NCBI RefSeq assembly: GCF_011386835.1
Contig: NC_088800.1
Span: 23,984,572-24,048,571 of the forward strand
DNA: 64,000 nt
Direction of reading: 5' to 3'
Origin: Chrysemys picta bellii
Taxonomy: Eukaryota; Chordata; Testudines; Emydidae
The translations under genes were made by a program, and so were the position numbers. Positions 12,100-24,052 of the stretch are shown here, piece by piece; the stretch's first letter is position 1; every line of letters begins with the position of its first letter. The notes under the pieces are model-generated. The model was not told the origin of the DNA, made no database searches, and saw only the letters and a list, made by a program, of their open reading frames with translations.

Positions 12100-15000
12100 C
12101 TGAAAATATACAAAACGTTCTTTATGAGCCCACAATAAAATACACATAAATAACACATGAAATTTCAAACGGTCTTGCAGTATATATTTTTAAATTTTGT
12201 AATGTTCAGCAACATATCTGAAACAGAATCATTTGTCATAATTTATTTTCATTTTATGCACAGACATAGCAGTGCAAGATATTTATATCAGGTACTATAT
12301 ATAATTATATTAGAGTTATTCATATATGTCCCCTAACCCTAAATCTAATGGATACATTTTATTTATAAAAGGTTAGTTCATGGTGTCTATTAGAGCTCTG
12401 TGAAACTTGGTGGCTTCTTTTTGCAGAGGTTTGTGCAAACATTTTATTCTTTTTCAGTCAGTTTGCCAGTGCCCAAATAAGTCTTTCCCCATTTCAGAAC
12501 TGATACTGTGAACTAGCTTTCACCAAGATCGTTCAAATAAGTCTCTCCGGATGTTTCTATGATAAGTCATGCTTAAGCTGAAACAAGGCAAAAAAGCTTT
12601 AGGAGAATATTCAAAATATGCTTAGCTATTTTTAATAAAGTCTCATATTTCAAAAAGAAGCTTGTTCCACTTAACTCAAATTCCAGCAAAGAACTGACCC
12701 ATGGCTACAGCTATCACATATTTAGTAAGTGAAGTGGAAATTTCCTTTCTTTGAGTATTTTCAGATGAAGGAAAATCAGGCTTACAATATAAAAGCAAGC
12801 TTGAAATTCTAACTATGGAGAGACTCCGGCCTCCTGCATGCAGTGAATTTCATTTAATGCAATGAAAGCTGTAACCAAAGGCTCTGCAATGGAGCAGACA
12901 TGCAAAGTGGGGTGGTCTAATTATTGCTGATATTTTTGGAATATCTTCACTCAGATCACTCACATGCTAAACATATATGAAATAGAAAGCAACAGTTTAT
13001 TTAATCCGGATAATGAGCCAGATCCTTAGCAGATGCAGAGTGGCATCATTCCATTGACTTCAACTGGAACTAAGACAACTTACATTAGTTGAGGATCTGC
13101 TCAATATTGTTACAAGCTGACTATGATCTTCAGTGTTGTTATGGAAAACGTTTAAAAATCATGCTATGGTTCAAAGATTTATGGTTCCGTAAATACATTT
13201 TATGCTTATATCACATTGTCTTCTTTGGTATAATTGAAGATGTAATACTGCTATAGAAACTAAAAGGCCAGTTTTCTTCTATATTCAAGCTGATGTCAGA
13301 TTGTCTGACCTCTGGTAGCAGCAGAGGCGAATTACTGATTTATTCTAATCATGGGTATTGCATTTTATGGAACCCGGTTTTAATGTTTGACCTGGAAGCA
13401 TGTAGACAAAGGCTTAATGTATAGTAAGTCTAAAAAATTAATACAAATAAAGTTAAAATAAATGAAAATATGCAAAGGAGAATAGAAATATTTTCTGACT
13501 ATATTTTAAATGAGATGATGAGTCCATGAGGAGAGACACAACAATAAGGCCATTCCAGCTGGCAGGTTCTACTATGGAGAAAGGGAGCTATTTTAAAGTG
13601 GCTGCTGAAATGAGTGTGTTGGAGGTTATGGTAATGTTTCTTCCCACATGAGAAAAGGCAGGTGGCAACACATGGGGGGAGGGAAGGGAAGAAGGGGTGC
13701 TGCATTAATCAAGGCTAAAGGTATGGATAAAATAACGGATAAAGATTTCAGCAAAGGTGGAGGAGATGTATGGATATTCATATTTTACTAAATTTGCTCC
13801 TTACAGTGCTGAAATATTCAAGAACAATATAAGTATAAAAGAATAATAATCCAGCTCTTAGGGTTAAACCCTTCCATCCTTTGTAAGGTATGTGCTACAC
13901 AGATAATCTCAGGCTGGTCTAAATTGTGCATCTGACTTCTCAGATGATTTTCAGAGCAAATGCATGGTCCTGAATTGGCAGGACTTTCTTGTTTAATCCA
14001 GTTCTTCCTCATTTGAAATTTAACAGGCCAAAGCCATTCATCAGCTGCTTATCCCAATATTTGGCTAATAAGCTTTGCTGCTAAATAGATATGTTGTTTA
14101 GTGTAAGTGGGTTGTATCACCTTTAAAGTAATATGACAATTCCTGAATATTAATGCTGAGTAAATGTTCTGATTACAGCCCTGAATTGTATATCGTAGTA
14201 TTAAAATATTGTCAGAGACCTAAAGTATCCTGATAAAACAATACATTATCATCCACATTAAAAAAAGTTGGATTGCTGCAGTGCAGTTTGTAGGGTTTAC
14301 AGAATTATGCAGATGCTTTGTGGAGAACACTGCAAAGTCTGTGGTGGGAATTAGAACTAACAGAAGTATTGGGAGCATAAGCTTTCGTGGGTAAGAACCT
14401 CATTTCTTCAGATGCAAGAAGAAGTGAGGTTCTTACCCACAAAAGCTTATGCTCCCAATACTTCTGTTAGTCTTAAAGGTGCCACAGGACCCTCTGTTGC
14501 TTTTTACAGATTCAGACTAACACGGCTACTCCTCTGATAATCTGAATTGGTTCACTATGCTTTTTAGTTGATGGCTGTGTAAGTACAATTGCACTTGTAC
14601 TGTGTAAATCCTTTTATAATATATAAAAGACAGAGATTGACAAAAGCAATCGTACGGTACTTACACAGCCATCCATCCATATATGTATAGGGAAAGAAAG
14701 AAAAGAAAGACCATGCAATGCAATTTTACAGCATGAAAGAAACAGGCACAAGAGGTTATTTAAAATTATATTTTTATTAACTGATTTGACACAAAAAATT
14801 AAAACATTAAAGCACATGTGAGAACTGCCCTGAGCCTGCCCTAACTTTCTTCAGGGGCAGAACAGATCCCTTTGGAGCCCCATTCTATAGCAGAGGGGTG
14901 GTCCCTAGAGGGAAGAAGGGCTAAAGGAGGTGTATATCCAACTTTGTCCTTCACTCTTGTCCTGTGCCAAAACACCAGACTTGTGAGTTGGCACCAGTCA

Positions 15001-16307
15001 GTGCAAAGAGAGTGTAAAATGGTACCATTCTGTTTTGGTTGTGTTTACCCATCCACTTTGTACAGATATAAATCAGTATACAAGATGCAAGGTACAGAAG
15101 AATCAGGCCCTGGGATTCTGAAGGGAGGCAATGTCTCCTTGATGTCACAGGATGTGGAGCAGGTACTCACTCTTGGAAAGACTGTGAGGTCTCTATTGCT
15201 CAGATCCAGTGGTTCTAGTTTGCAGATCCAGACCAGAGGTCCAGAGAAAAGGGGTCATCAGACTGAAGAGCCCAGGGCAATCTGATTCCGATCCCAAGGC
15301 AAAAATCCTCCATCATGTTATCCTATATTTCCCAGTCACTTCCTGTCCCTTCTCTTTCCCCTTCCAGGCATGCCTGCATGGGGTACTGAAGTCTCAAGGG
15401 TAAAATAAACTCCATAATTCCTGAGCAGAAGACAGAGAAGGAAGGAGCTATAGAAGATTGGTTGTGGACAGAGGTTTAGGAGCTCATTTGCATGTATCCC
15501 TGACTTTCACATAGAAAAGGGTCAGGATTTGACCTTAATGAATTTATGTTATAAAGTTACATAGGATTTACTATGTAATAGAACCACATTATGTTTGTTT
15601 GGCAAAATAGGCAGACAAATAAGTCATCCATGTGCTACCTCATGTTGTTCTTGAAAATTTTTGGTTGGTTGCATATTGTAAAAACAAACAAATATTGACT
15701 GGTTTTCAGGAAAAGATTGGTAAACTATTGCCTGAGGAATGCTAAAGTGCCGAGATCATTTGATTCTGCCCTAAGCCAAAGGTCTAAGGGCATTATCCAA
15801 ACAGCAAGATGACTGCAGTATTATAAAGGCAACAGTTTTCTTGAAAGTTGAGGTATTTTGTTGGGCAGGTGTGTGATGGTGCTGAGGGAGATAGAACTGG
15901 ATGAAAAAAAAAGTCAGCATTTGTTTCATTGCATTCGCTCTTGTTTTTCACATGGCTAGAAAATGCCTTAGGAAATGCAATTGGATATTTTGTTGTCACG
16001 CAAAATGTATTCTTGATTCCACTTTGTATCACTTTATAGTCAACATGTTGTTTACATGCTTGTGTGATCATCACATAAGAAAAGAACAGAACACTTCAAG
16101 CTTAAACTCGTCTAACTACTGTATTTGAAGAATTTAAAACAAACATTTAAACTCCAAAGAATGTAAAGGGCAATAAGAAAATTGTATTAATATAACAGGA
16201 TTTAGGGGTTTATACTTATATAACGCGTTTTATCTAACAACACATAAAACAAATAAAAGCAAAAATACTGTATATGTGTTTTCATTGCTGCATTCTTCTA
16301 TACTTAC
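12100..16307 (-). other. WDR72 intron between exons C and D (4.2 kb)
   Basis: It contains the snap-back Penelope-type insertion at 14357-14545 and an old repeat around 13015-13110 with the 'ccattgacttcaact' core. The remainder, including 14820-15400 with a 137-codon chance frame, shows nothing I can name. Confidence 0.7.
14357..14545 (+). mobile_element. Penelope-type tail with inverted (snap-back) 5' copy
   Basis: The left arm 14357-14409 is the reverse complement of 14418-14470 with about two mismatches, separated by a loop of about 8 bp (agatgcaa). The right arm continues into 'aaggtgccacaggaccctct' and ends 'actaacacggctactcctct'. The same core occurs once, uninverted, at 51868-51965. 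It belongs to the abundant turtle tail family 'cgaaagcttatgc...gttagtc'. Confidence 0.8.
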
Positions 16308-16399
16308 AGTTTGGTAACTCTCCATAAAAAGTGGAAAATGAAGGGCTGAATGTTTCTGAACTTTTCCATTTGTTACGTACAGATTCTAATTTCTGTGGA
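16308..16399 (-). CDS. WDR72: WDR72 internal exon C
   Basis: This 92 bp exon has the acceptor tttgatttttag|TCCACAG and the donor CCAAACT|GTAAGTATAG, both strong. Its first base completes the AG left by exon B (AGT, Ser). It then reads PQKLESVRNKWKSSETFSPS and ends GELPN plus one base. The direct B-to-C junction (SRID-S-PQKLESVRNKW) aligns with human CRVGSSFRMESIHNKM, which supports joining these two exons without an exon between them. This is the least conserved of the five exons, Ser-rich and probably a linker before the final conserved helix. Confidence 0.85.
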
Positions 16400-17320
16400 C
16401 TAAAAATCAAACAAACATTAAATCACTACATAATACGTAAAAATAACTTTGACAAATATACCATTAGCACGTATTCAATTCTATACACTTATAACAGCCA
16501 CCGCATTATTAATTATTATTCTTATTACTTGTAATATAGGAACCGATCTTGCCACAACCATGGAAGGCACTTACTTTTGGGAACAGTCCAATGCCCAGTA
16601 GTGTTTGTACATTTTGGCCCTTTACCTGCTATTTAAAACACACACACCTAAGCACACATATACAAACAAATCCTGAAAGGCGATAAGCCCTAGCAACTCT
16701 CATTAACTTCAATATAGTCCATGTACAGATGGAATTAGAAGAAGATTTTCAATGACAGAAGAACTTTCATCAGTTCCTAAGATATGTAGCTATTCAGGTG
16801 AGAATATTCCCTAAGAATACACAGTTTTAAAACAATGGTGAATACACTGTGAAGTTAATACAGGATCAAATTCTGCAGTCCTTACTTTTGCTATATTCCT
16901 ACAGTGTGTAGTGACTTCAGCATCTGGCCCACAGAACTTACTATGAAGAACTTTTTCATATTATTACACAAACAAAATACAATGAAAATTATGTATTCAG
17001 GTTCTTTCATGAATTATTTGTACATCTTTACTTTTAGTACTGAGTAAAGGTCCTAGTGCAATAGGCAATTTGACTTTTAGGGCTAACTTTTATGATACTG
17101 TCCAAAATATATTTTAATTGTACATATTAAAAGAATGTATTTCCTTTATTGTTTTTCCCATTCATTTCAACTAGCAGTAAATCATAAAATTAAAGGAGGC
17201 CTAACAATACTGAACAATTCTAGAAGCCTCCTGTACTTGACAGTAGTATCTTTAAGGGATTAATATGGATACAAATTTCAAAAGGCAGAACGAGAAAAAA
17301 AATCTTTGAAAATCTTTTAC

Positions 17321-17401
17321 CTGCGAATTTGTCCTGCTCTTTCATTAGCATATTGATAAGAAGCAGAATAATGCAAAAGGTCTATTGTAATAGTAACATG
17401 G
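17321..17401 (-). other. Candidate alternative in-frame exon inside the WDR72 B-C intron
   Basis: The 81 bp stretch lies between a plausible acceptor (ggtaaggtttttag|C) and a good donor (TTCGCAG|GTAAAAG). It is open in the exact phase needed between exons B and C (enters at phase 2, leaves at phase 2). It would insert 27 residues beginning SHVTITIDLLHYSAS. Human WDR72 joins the flanking exons directly, so this is not a canonical exon. It may be a lineage-specific cassette or a chance cryptic exon. Confidence 0.25.
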
Positions 17402-17937
17402 CTAAAAACCTTACCAAGCAAGCATATCCCAATTGCACTTTCCCATTTTATAAGCAGAGATATTTTACTGTAATTTCCAGTGTAGGAAAGCTGATCAAAT
17501 AGCAAAAAAACAGATTCACAAATATTTCCATGAATTAAAGCACTCAGCTCAGCTCATGATGATTTCTTGGCTCATGTGATTTGTAATTTGTTACTGTTTA
17601 TGAACAGCAGACTTCTGTGAAAATGTCTGTGAATCCCAACAATGTCATTAATTTTAGTACAGATGACTACTGGTCTGAAATTCTGCACCAGAAACATATT
17701 GCTCACTGTTCATTATTCTCAGGTTCAAAAATTTTCAGCCATCCAAGCAGGGAGAAAAAGAGATACTATGTGACTTAGGTGACCAACTAGACAACACAAA
17801 TAACAAAACAGTGAGTAGTTAACTGTTCATAAACAAACTATAGCTTGAAAAATATTGATCCAAACCATTAGGTGGAAACTTACAAATAATAAATACATTG
17901 AAAGAAAATCAGGATGACTTCATGTTCTATGGACCAT

Positions 17938-18066
17938 TCATATTATTATTATTATTAATTTGTGCTGAAGTAGTTCCTAGGCAATGGACCAGGGCCCAGT
18001 TGTGTTATGTGCATTTCAAACTCAGAACAAAAGACAGTCTCTGCCCCAAAGAGTTTACAATCTAAG
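17938..18066 (-). mobile_element. L3/CR1-like LINE 3' end, antisense
   Basis: It begins with an (att)n run, then 'ggcaatggaccagggcccag' and 'ccccaaagagtttacaatct'. This is the reverse complement of the LINE 3' end present in sense at 56830-57180. Confidence 0.6.
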
Positions 18067-19284
18067 TAATCTACCCTTGCTTTAATAGCATTGGCAGAGT
18101 ACCATGGAGGTAAGTTGGGCTCCCACCCAAACCCTGCTCAGGGTGGCAGTTGTTGGTAGGCTTTTTTCCACCCTGATGTTGTTGAGTTTGAATCCCTCTG
18201 GCTCAGCACTGGATCCTTTCCCATCTTTTCCTCCAGTAGAGGTACTGTATCTTGTCTGCATCAAAAAGACCATCTGTTCCTCCAGCCCTCTTTTTCCCTG
18301 CCTTACTGATGGGTTCTTTCAGTGGCATGGCAAATTGGAATTGAATTTTTATTTATTTTTCCAATGAGCATCTGGTAGGCTCAGCTGGGCCAACCATGCT
18401 ACTTTTCAGGATAGGCATGTGCTTGTGATTTAAATTAGACCAATTGGGCCGGGTGAACTTGTATAGTTTCACTGCAACTTTTAATTGGGCAGGAGTCCGT
18501 TACTGAATGGCTCATTACCCTTATTCTGGCCAGAGCTTATCCTAACGCTGAGCACAAAACCAGCAGTGAGTGAGGATGGGTTATGTGACCTCAACGCTTT
18601 TGTCTCAGTAACCTTGTCTAATAGTTCCACTCTACACAATTTTGATTCTATGTGAATATAATGGTTCTTGACTGTGACAGGGCATTACTCATAGTTTTAC
18701 TGATGCAGGGAAGCAATACAAAATCCTTTACACAACCTGCTCTGCTTATATCTTGCTTATTCAGAAAAAAAACAGGTTGTGGGGCTGACATTGTGACTGA
18801 AGTGTCTAAAGTCTGGAAACAGTTCCTGGAGTTCAATGAGGGGGCAAAGTTCAGTTTCAAACTATACTAGGACAGAGAGATGGTAGAAATGAGAGGAATC
18901 TTATTTAGATGTCATCAGCATCATAAGAGGGAAAGGCTTGAAATAATTCAGAACCTATGGGATCAACTAGCTGTTGGCAAAAATGCAAGAGTTTTTGCAG
19001 TCACTGTTGTTAACAGTGAGCTGATTAGGAATTCTGGTGAGATATGCTGGGTAGAGCTTGAGAAAGTAGACAACATATTGCACTTCGCAGAGAGGCTATA
19101 TGAAATTTGCTATGTCTGAGAGGCAAGGAGTAGGAGTGCAGCTTGAAAAATGGGCAGAGCTGACTATGGTATGGCCAAAGCAGCCAGGAAATGCACTGGT
19201 TCTGCATATGCTCTTGGACAACCTCTATCCTAACTAAAACTCTCCTTTGCTGGAATGCCTATAAAAAATGTCACAATGCTTAGG

Positions 19285-19480
19285 TCACTAAGATACTGAG
19301 ACCACAGCCTATCATGCTGACTAATATTGTCTCACTGCATCCTTGTACTCCCCCCCTCCACATCCATTTGTTTCCTCTTGTCTTATATTTCATTTGTAAG
19401 CTCGCTGGGGCAGGGCATCCACCTGTGACTGACCTGCTGCCTGGAATCCTAAAAACATTAACAAAAAGCCATATTTTCCC
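19285..19480 (+). mobile_element. L3/CR1-like LINE 3' end, sense
   Basis: 'actgagaccacagcctatca', 'tgctgactaatattgtctca' and 'gtaagctcgctggggcaggg' match the corresponding part of 56960-57100. It is diverged and lacks the terminal (att)n. Confidence 0.55.
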
Positions 19481-20745
19481 CACCTTTGCTAGCCTGCCTC
19501 TTATCCTGTCTGTCCATGTCAAAAGCAGCAAAAGTGACCATCCTTCACATCTCAGCTCTGAGCAATACAACTAACCTTTTCCTTCCTGCCCAACAAAATA
19601 AGAGATTAACTGATCTCCTCTCTTTTAAAAGAGACTTTGATAGGCTTTGGTTAAATTTTTTAAATATGAACATTCAATTTCAACTGTAAAGTATCTTATA
19701 ATTTGCTTTGCCTCCTTTTCTCTTGTGTATTCTAACCAACAAATCTCCAACTTGTGGCATGCATTTCTTGTGTGTTTGCCACGGAACTAAGCAAACTGAA
19801 GTCTTTATACCCGAAATCCCGAACTCTGGTAACAATATCTAATGTTGGACAGTGACTGGGTCATGCTAATACCTTTGACTCTTTATACTCCATCTAAAGT
19901 AATGGAAAACCACATGGCAACAGAAACACTGCAGTCAATTGTCCCTAAAGTACTCAACTGAGACCGGTCTAGGTTTGCTGAATAATAACAGTCTATGGAT
20001 GATATCTTTTGCCTGATTAGTGTGCTCCACTTGGCGTGGTCAAAGAATGTTGAACATGTTATTTTTCCCTTGATGCTGAAAAAGCATCCAACTAAGTAAA
20101 TTTGTTTTGAGTAATCTAAATGGAATTTGGGACAGGTTCTCAAAACATAGGGGCAGATGATGCATTCAGCATCAGCTCCCAGCAGCTGCCTTTACTATTG
20201 GGTTTTCGTCTCTGTGCATTAGGTAGGGGAACTAAGCAAGGTTGTTTCTGTTTCTGATGTTTAATTTGCTTTGGCCACCAAGCCAATGCCTTGTGTGGCA
20301 AAGAAGTCATGTCAGCTATGGGGAATGGAAGTTAGAACAGCAAAGAAGTTTGCCCTATATGGCTGTGCTTTTATTTTGAAGGGACCCAGTAGTTTCACTT
20401 TCAGTACTGGGGAGAAAGATGGATCTTGAGGTAAAGGCATGGGAATTGGAGCTGGGTGTTCCTAGTTGTATTCCCAACTCTGACTCAGACCTTGACAAAA
20501 TCTGTGTGCCTGTGGTTGCTCTTCTGTTAATCAGAAAGATAATACTTACTCCTGTCATATTCTGAGAGAACACCTAGTTCCACCAAACTCTCTCCCTGCT
20601 TCAAAGAATGTCCATGGAAATAAGCCTTAACAAGTTTGTTGTGAGCTCCATTGTATAACTGTCTATATTTAAGAATACAAAAGCCTAATTTTTTTCATAT
20701 CTTTCCCTTTATTAAGGAAAATAACTGATTAGAAAAAGTTCTTAC

Positions 20746-21566
20746 CTGTCAATTCTGCTGGTGAATTCCAAAGGCAAAGTAACTATCCTGTTGACTAAAG
20801 ATACTCTGCTCAATAAGTAGAATACAATTTGTGATCCTTGTGTGCCATCAGCATTATGGTCTAGTCCATATTTCTTTCCAATTTGTCCTTGGTCTGCAGT
20901 GATGTACTTGTTTGACAAATCTAGTACTTTTCTTGAAAACAAGTTAATTGGCATGTGTTCTTCCACCACATCACAGTGATTACAATTCCATCCTGGCAGC
21001 ATTAGTGATATGTGATTTCCATTTGATACTAGTCCAAAAGAAACTGGACACTGAAGTCTGAAGATATCTAAATATCTAACACAGTGATTGTCTAATTCTT
21101 TATCCACACCCCATGGTAAGAGACATGACAGAAGCAGTTTAGCTGTGTCTGTGGTGATGTTAGCATCGATTTGTCCTGGTGGCTGCAGTCTAATCTTTTT
21201 TGAACTCTTCATTTTTTTATGTCTTTTGATGCCACCACTTTCTTCCAAAGACCTTGCTGCACTATTATCCTTATGGACCTTTTTTTCACAAGCATTTTTT
21301 ACTTGCCCATCCATTGGGAAGAGAGAGCCAGCAGTTTTATTTCTTTTTAACATTAGTGTCCTTTTTTCTGCTGTGCTTTTGGCTCTTTTTAAAATGTCAT
21401 AACTGTGGAATGAATTTGATGATTTCAGTCCACTGAGTTGAGATGACAGTAAAAGTTCTACAAGTTTTTCCAGATCAAATAAGAGAACATGAAAGCTTAT
21501 GTTGTTCCATTTTGTCTTTACTGGCAAGATAGTAAAAGGCTGTTGGACATGGCTGGTACCAGTTTG
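20746..21566 (-). CDS. WDR72: WDR72 large internal exon B
   Basis: This is the largest exon, 821 bp and 273 codons plus two bases. The acceptor is tttttttatttcag|CAAACTGG and the donor is GACAG|GTAAGAAC. The frame starts QTGTSHVQQPFTILPVKTKW, where human has PFNVLPVKTKW. Next come HVLLFDLEKLVELLL, a Lys-rich stretch (KRHKKMKSSKKI, possibly nuclear-localisation-like or simply disordered), then TDTAKLLLSCLLPWGVDKEL, ISLMLPGWN and NLFSRKVLDLSNKY, ending at FTSRID. The Leu-rich segments match the alpha-helical C-terminal half of the WDR7/WDR72 family. The exon contains no ATG start: the frame is open from the splice acceptor, and the codon before PVKTKW is TTG (Leu). Confidence 0.96.
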
Positions 21567-22251
21567 CTGAAATAAAAAAAGTTATGTATTAAATGTCAAA
21601 ATCAAATCCACAGTTACATAAAACTTTACCTAGTTCTAAGCTTAGAGTTGCATATGGAATAGGCCAAATTCATTCCTTATTTAGCTCCACTGATTTCAAC
21701 TAAACTACACTTATTAATTATGTATTCCCAGCAGCGTGACTATGTACTAGGCACTTTCCAAATGGTAAGCACAAAAATAAATGCCTGCTCTGAGTAACTT
21801 ACTAGACAGGTAAGTAGAGAGAAGCAAGGGAAAGGGGAGTAGGAACCATAGACAATTATAGGAAATGTTGTTAGTGACACCTATATTTAAGGGTGCCTAA
21901 CCCTTTCCGTGTAAGATCCTGTATTCACTTGGTTATAACTCTACCAAACTCTTACAGTTTGGGCTGAAATTTTCTCTGCTGCCTCAGGCCGAATTTTTTT
22001 TTGGAACATTTCAACAAAAACATTTCAGCTGTTTCCAAGAATACACTTAGGAAAAAGTATATTTTTTCCCATGCAGAAAAAGTCTTACAATCATTTTCAC
22101 TGAGAAGCTCTAGCCCCTCCCGGCTTTGGAGCAGGGACTAAAAATTTGTCAGGGATGTGTGTTTTGCCATCCATGTGAAAATCCACTCAAATCTGGCCAA
22201 GATATAAGCCTCTGAAAATATCATGACACACATCTCAGTACAGGTTTGTGA

Positions 22252-22405
22252 GGGTATGTCTACATTGCAAAGCAAGCGCGTGCTTAAGTTTGGGCTCAAG
22301 CCTAACCCCCTGCGCTAACCCAGGGCTTGGACACAGGGTCCGAGCATGTGTCAAGCTGGGACCCAGGGTCCGAGCCCTATTGCTTTGCAGTGTAGATGCA
22401 GCCCT
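22252..22405. mobile_element. Short MITE with inverted termini
   Basis: The left end 'agggtatgtctacattgcaa' pairs with the right end 'gctttgcagtgtagatgcag' plus 'ccct'. The interior is GC-richer with repeated 'cagggtccgagc'. It looks like a common turtle MITE; a clean target duplication is not visible. Confidence 0.55.
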
Positions 22406-22502
22406 GCTTGAGTCATATCCTGGGAGTCTGCCAGAAGTATCCCACAATTCCATGGGGCAATTTCCTTAGTCCTCTCTATCCAAACAATCTCCCTTAAAAA
22501 CA

Positions 22503-22540
22503 GAAGCCACACACACAGACACACACACAGACACACACCC
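22503..22540. repeat. (AC)n microsatellite
   Basis: An impure CA repeat interrupted by G, just upstream of the Myb/SANT exon. Confidence 0.8.
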
Positions 22541-22633
22541 TTGACATAAGGCAGCAGCTCAGGTCAGTGTTCACCCATTCTCTTCTGATCACCAAGCTGA
22601 AAGCCCACCATCAGAGAGCCTCCTGGATTTGCA

Positions 22634-23312
22634 ATGGAGACCAAACAGAGCAAGCCTTTTGCAAAGCATGCTGCTTCATGGTCACGGGAGCCCAGCCAAA
22701 TTTTGGTGAAACTCTGGTGCAAGGCCAGTAAAACTGTGGACTTCAGCAAAAGCACTAGGAATGACAACGCATACCACCAGAGAGCTAAAAAGCTGGCAGC
22801 TTTTCAGATTTTCCAGATAGGTGATCAGTGCAGGGAGTATATTAAGAGGCTGAAGAGTGAGTACCGGAAGGCCAGGGACAAAAACTGCACCCTGGGCAAC
22901 TTGTCAATGACATGCCCATTTTATGAGTTTGACTAGGTGCTGGGCACTGTGCCCAGCACAGAACCAACTGTGCTTCTTGACGACCTGATCAGCCAGGATG
23001 GTGCCCTGCTAGCTGCTGAAGCCACTGTGGGGACTGATGGGAGCCAGAAGAAGGCTCCAAGTGAGGTGCATGAAGTGACTCCGTTCATGAAGCCAGCCCA
23101 AGAACAGGCTATCGATCAAGATCAAGAGCAAATTCTACGTCCCTGCTCGGAAGAGCTGTTTGTTCCCCCTGAGGAACAGTTTGGCACTGAGCCTGCAGCA
23201 AGCCCGGTGGAGACAGAAGCCGCCCCAGAGCCTGGTCAGTTTATGATTCCAATTTACAGTTTATTATTACAGTCAGTGTTTCCCAAACTTGGGACGCCGC
23301 TTGTATAGGGAA
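22634..23312 (+). pseudogene. Myb/SANT-like DNA-binding domain transposon exon with one in-frame stop
   Basis: ATG at 22634 opens a frame whose first 100 codons match a Myb/SANT-like (Myb_DNA-bind_4) domain of the kind found in Harbinger-type transposons and in ZSCAN/MSANTD-like genes: W at about residue 16, LWCKAS, SKSTRND, GDQCREYIKRLKSEYRKAR and TCPFYE. A TAG at 22934-22936, just after TCPFYEFD, interrupts it. The same frame continues immediately with LGTVPSTEPTVLLDD and an acidic Glu/Gln/Pro-rich tail for about 120 codons to the stop at 23306-23308. A possible donor (GAGCCTG|GTCAGT) lies near 23235. The plus-strand orientation is opposite to WDR72. Probably a dead copy, since the family is very abundant in turtles. 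Confidence 0.75.
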
Positions 23313-23320
23313 AGCCCCTT
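23274..23320 (+). mobile_element. Left terminal fragment of a hAT MITE
   Basis: 'cagtgtttcccaaacttggg' followed by 'acgccgcttgtatagggaaa' is the terminal inverted repeat of a well-known turtle hAT family. Only about 45 bp is present. It overlaps the last codons of the Myb/SANT frame, so the predicted C-terminus of that frame comes from this element. Confidence 0.55.
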
Positions 23321-24052
23321 CAGTAAAAAGGAGAGATAAAAACACATGCATGCTCTAAGACAACCACTTCATGGATACATTCCACCACCCAAGAGGTGGA
23401 AGTCCAGAAAGAGTTTTGAGTCTGGAAATCCTTTGCCCCACAATACCACCGTAGAAGGCTGAGTAACAAAATGGTGGGAAATGCTAATGATCTTGGAGAA
23501 CCTGGTTCCTTCGGAAAACTCCCCCAGGCACTGACAATGAACAAAAACAATCATGTACTCTAAATCAAGCTGGGATGGAAAGACTGGTAACAATATGACC
23601 AAGTAGAAGCTGATAAATGACTTTGAAAGTGGAGTTCCAGGGCAAACACTTCCACACTGCCTGATGCTGTGCTCCCTGTCAACATCCTGTACCTCCAGAT
23701 AACTATTTGAGATAAGTGACAACACCCGGTCTTGGCTGCAGTTTTGGAATGACAAGCTACAATGATGAGAAGATAACAGGATGACTGGTAGAAGTAATAG
23801 GTGGCAGAGGTCTGTGTGGTTTGTCTATAGGTCTAACTCTGCTGATGACTCATGTGGAGGTCCATGTTATAGAAATTCTGGTTTTTCAGTGTGCTTTAAA
23901 AAAATATATATGTAGGAAATTCCATTAAAATCCCCCCAAACCCTAACCTATGTTAAAAGAACATTAAGGTTGCAAAATCAAGTGGACAACCACAGTTCTC
24001 CTCCATCATGCATGTAGGCACTAGGATACAGTCTTTAATTACATAACCATAT

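Larger units (their letters stand above)
16400..20745 (-). other. WDR72 intron between exons B and C (4.3 kb)
   Basis: It contains the candidate cassette exon at 17321-17401, an antisense LINE 3' end at 17938-18066 and a sense LINE 3' end at 19285-19480. The stretch 18070-19280 and 19690-20745 holds only short open frames without splice support or recognisable domains. Confidence 0.7.

Noticed and set aside
12328..12342. Telomere-like CCCTAACCCTAA
   Set aside because: Only two units, too short for an interstitial telomeric array.
14872..15285. 137-codon frame on the plus strand
   Set aside because: No domain, no splice partner, opposite strand to the host gene and low-complexity flanks. Nothing beyond length supports it.
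23320..23755. Minus-strand frames of 76-128 codons
   Set aside because: No motif and no acceptor/donor pair fitting WDR72 phases.
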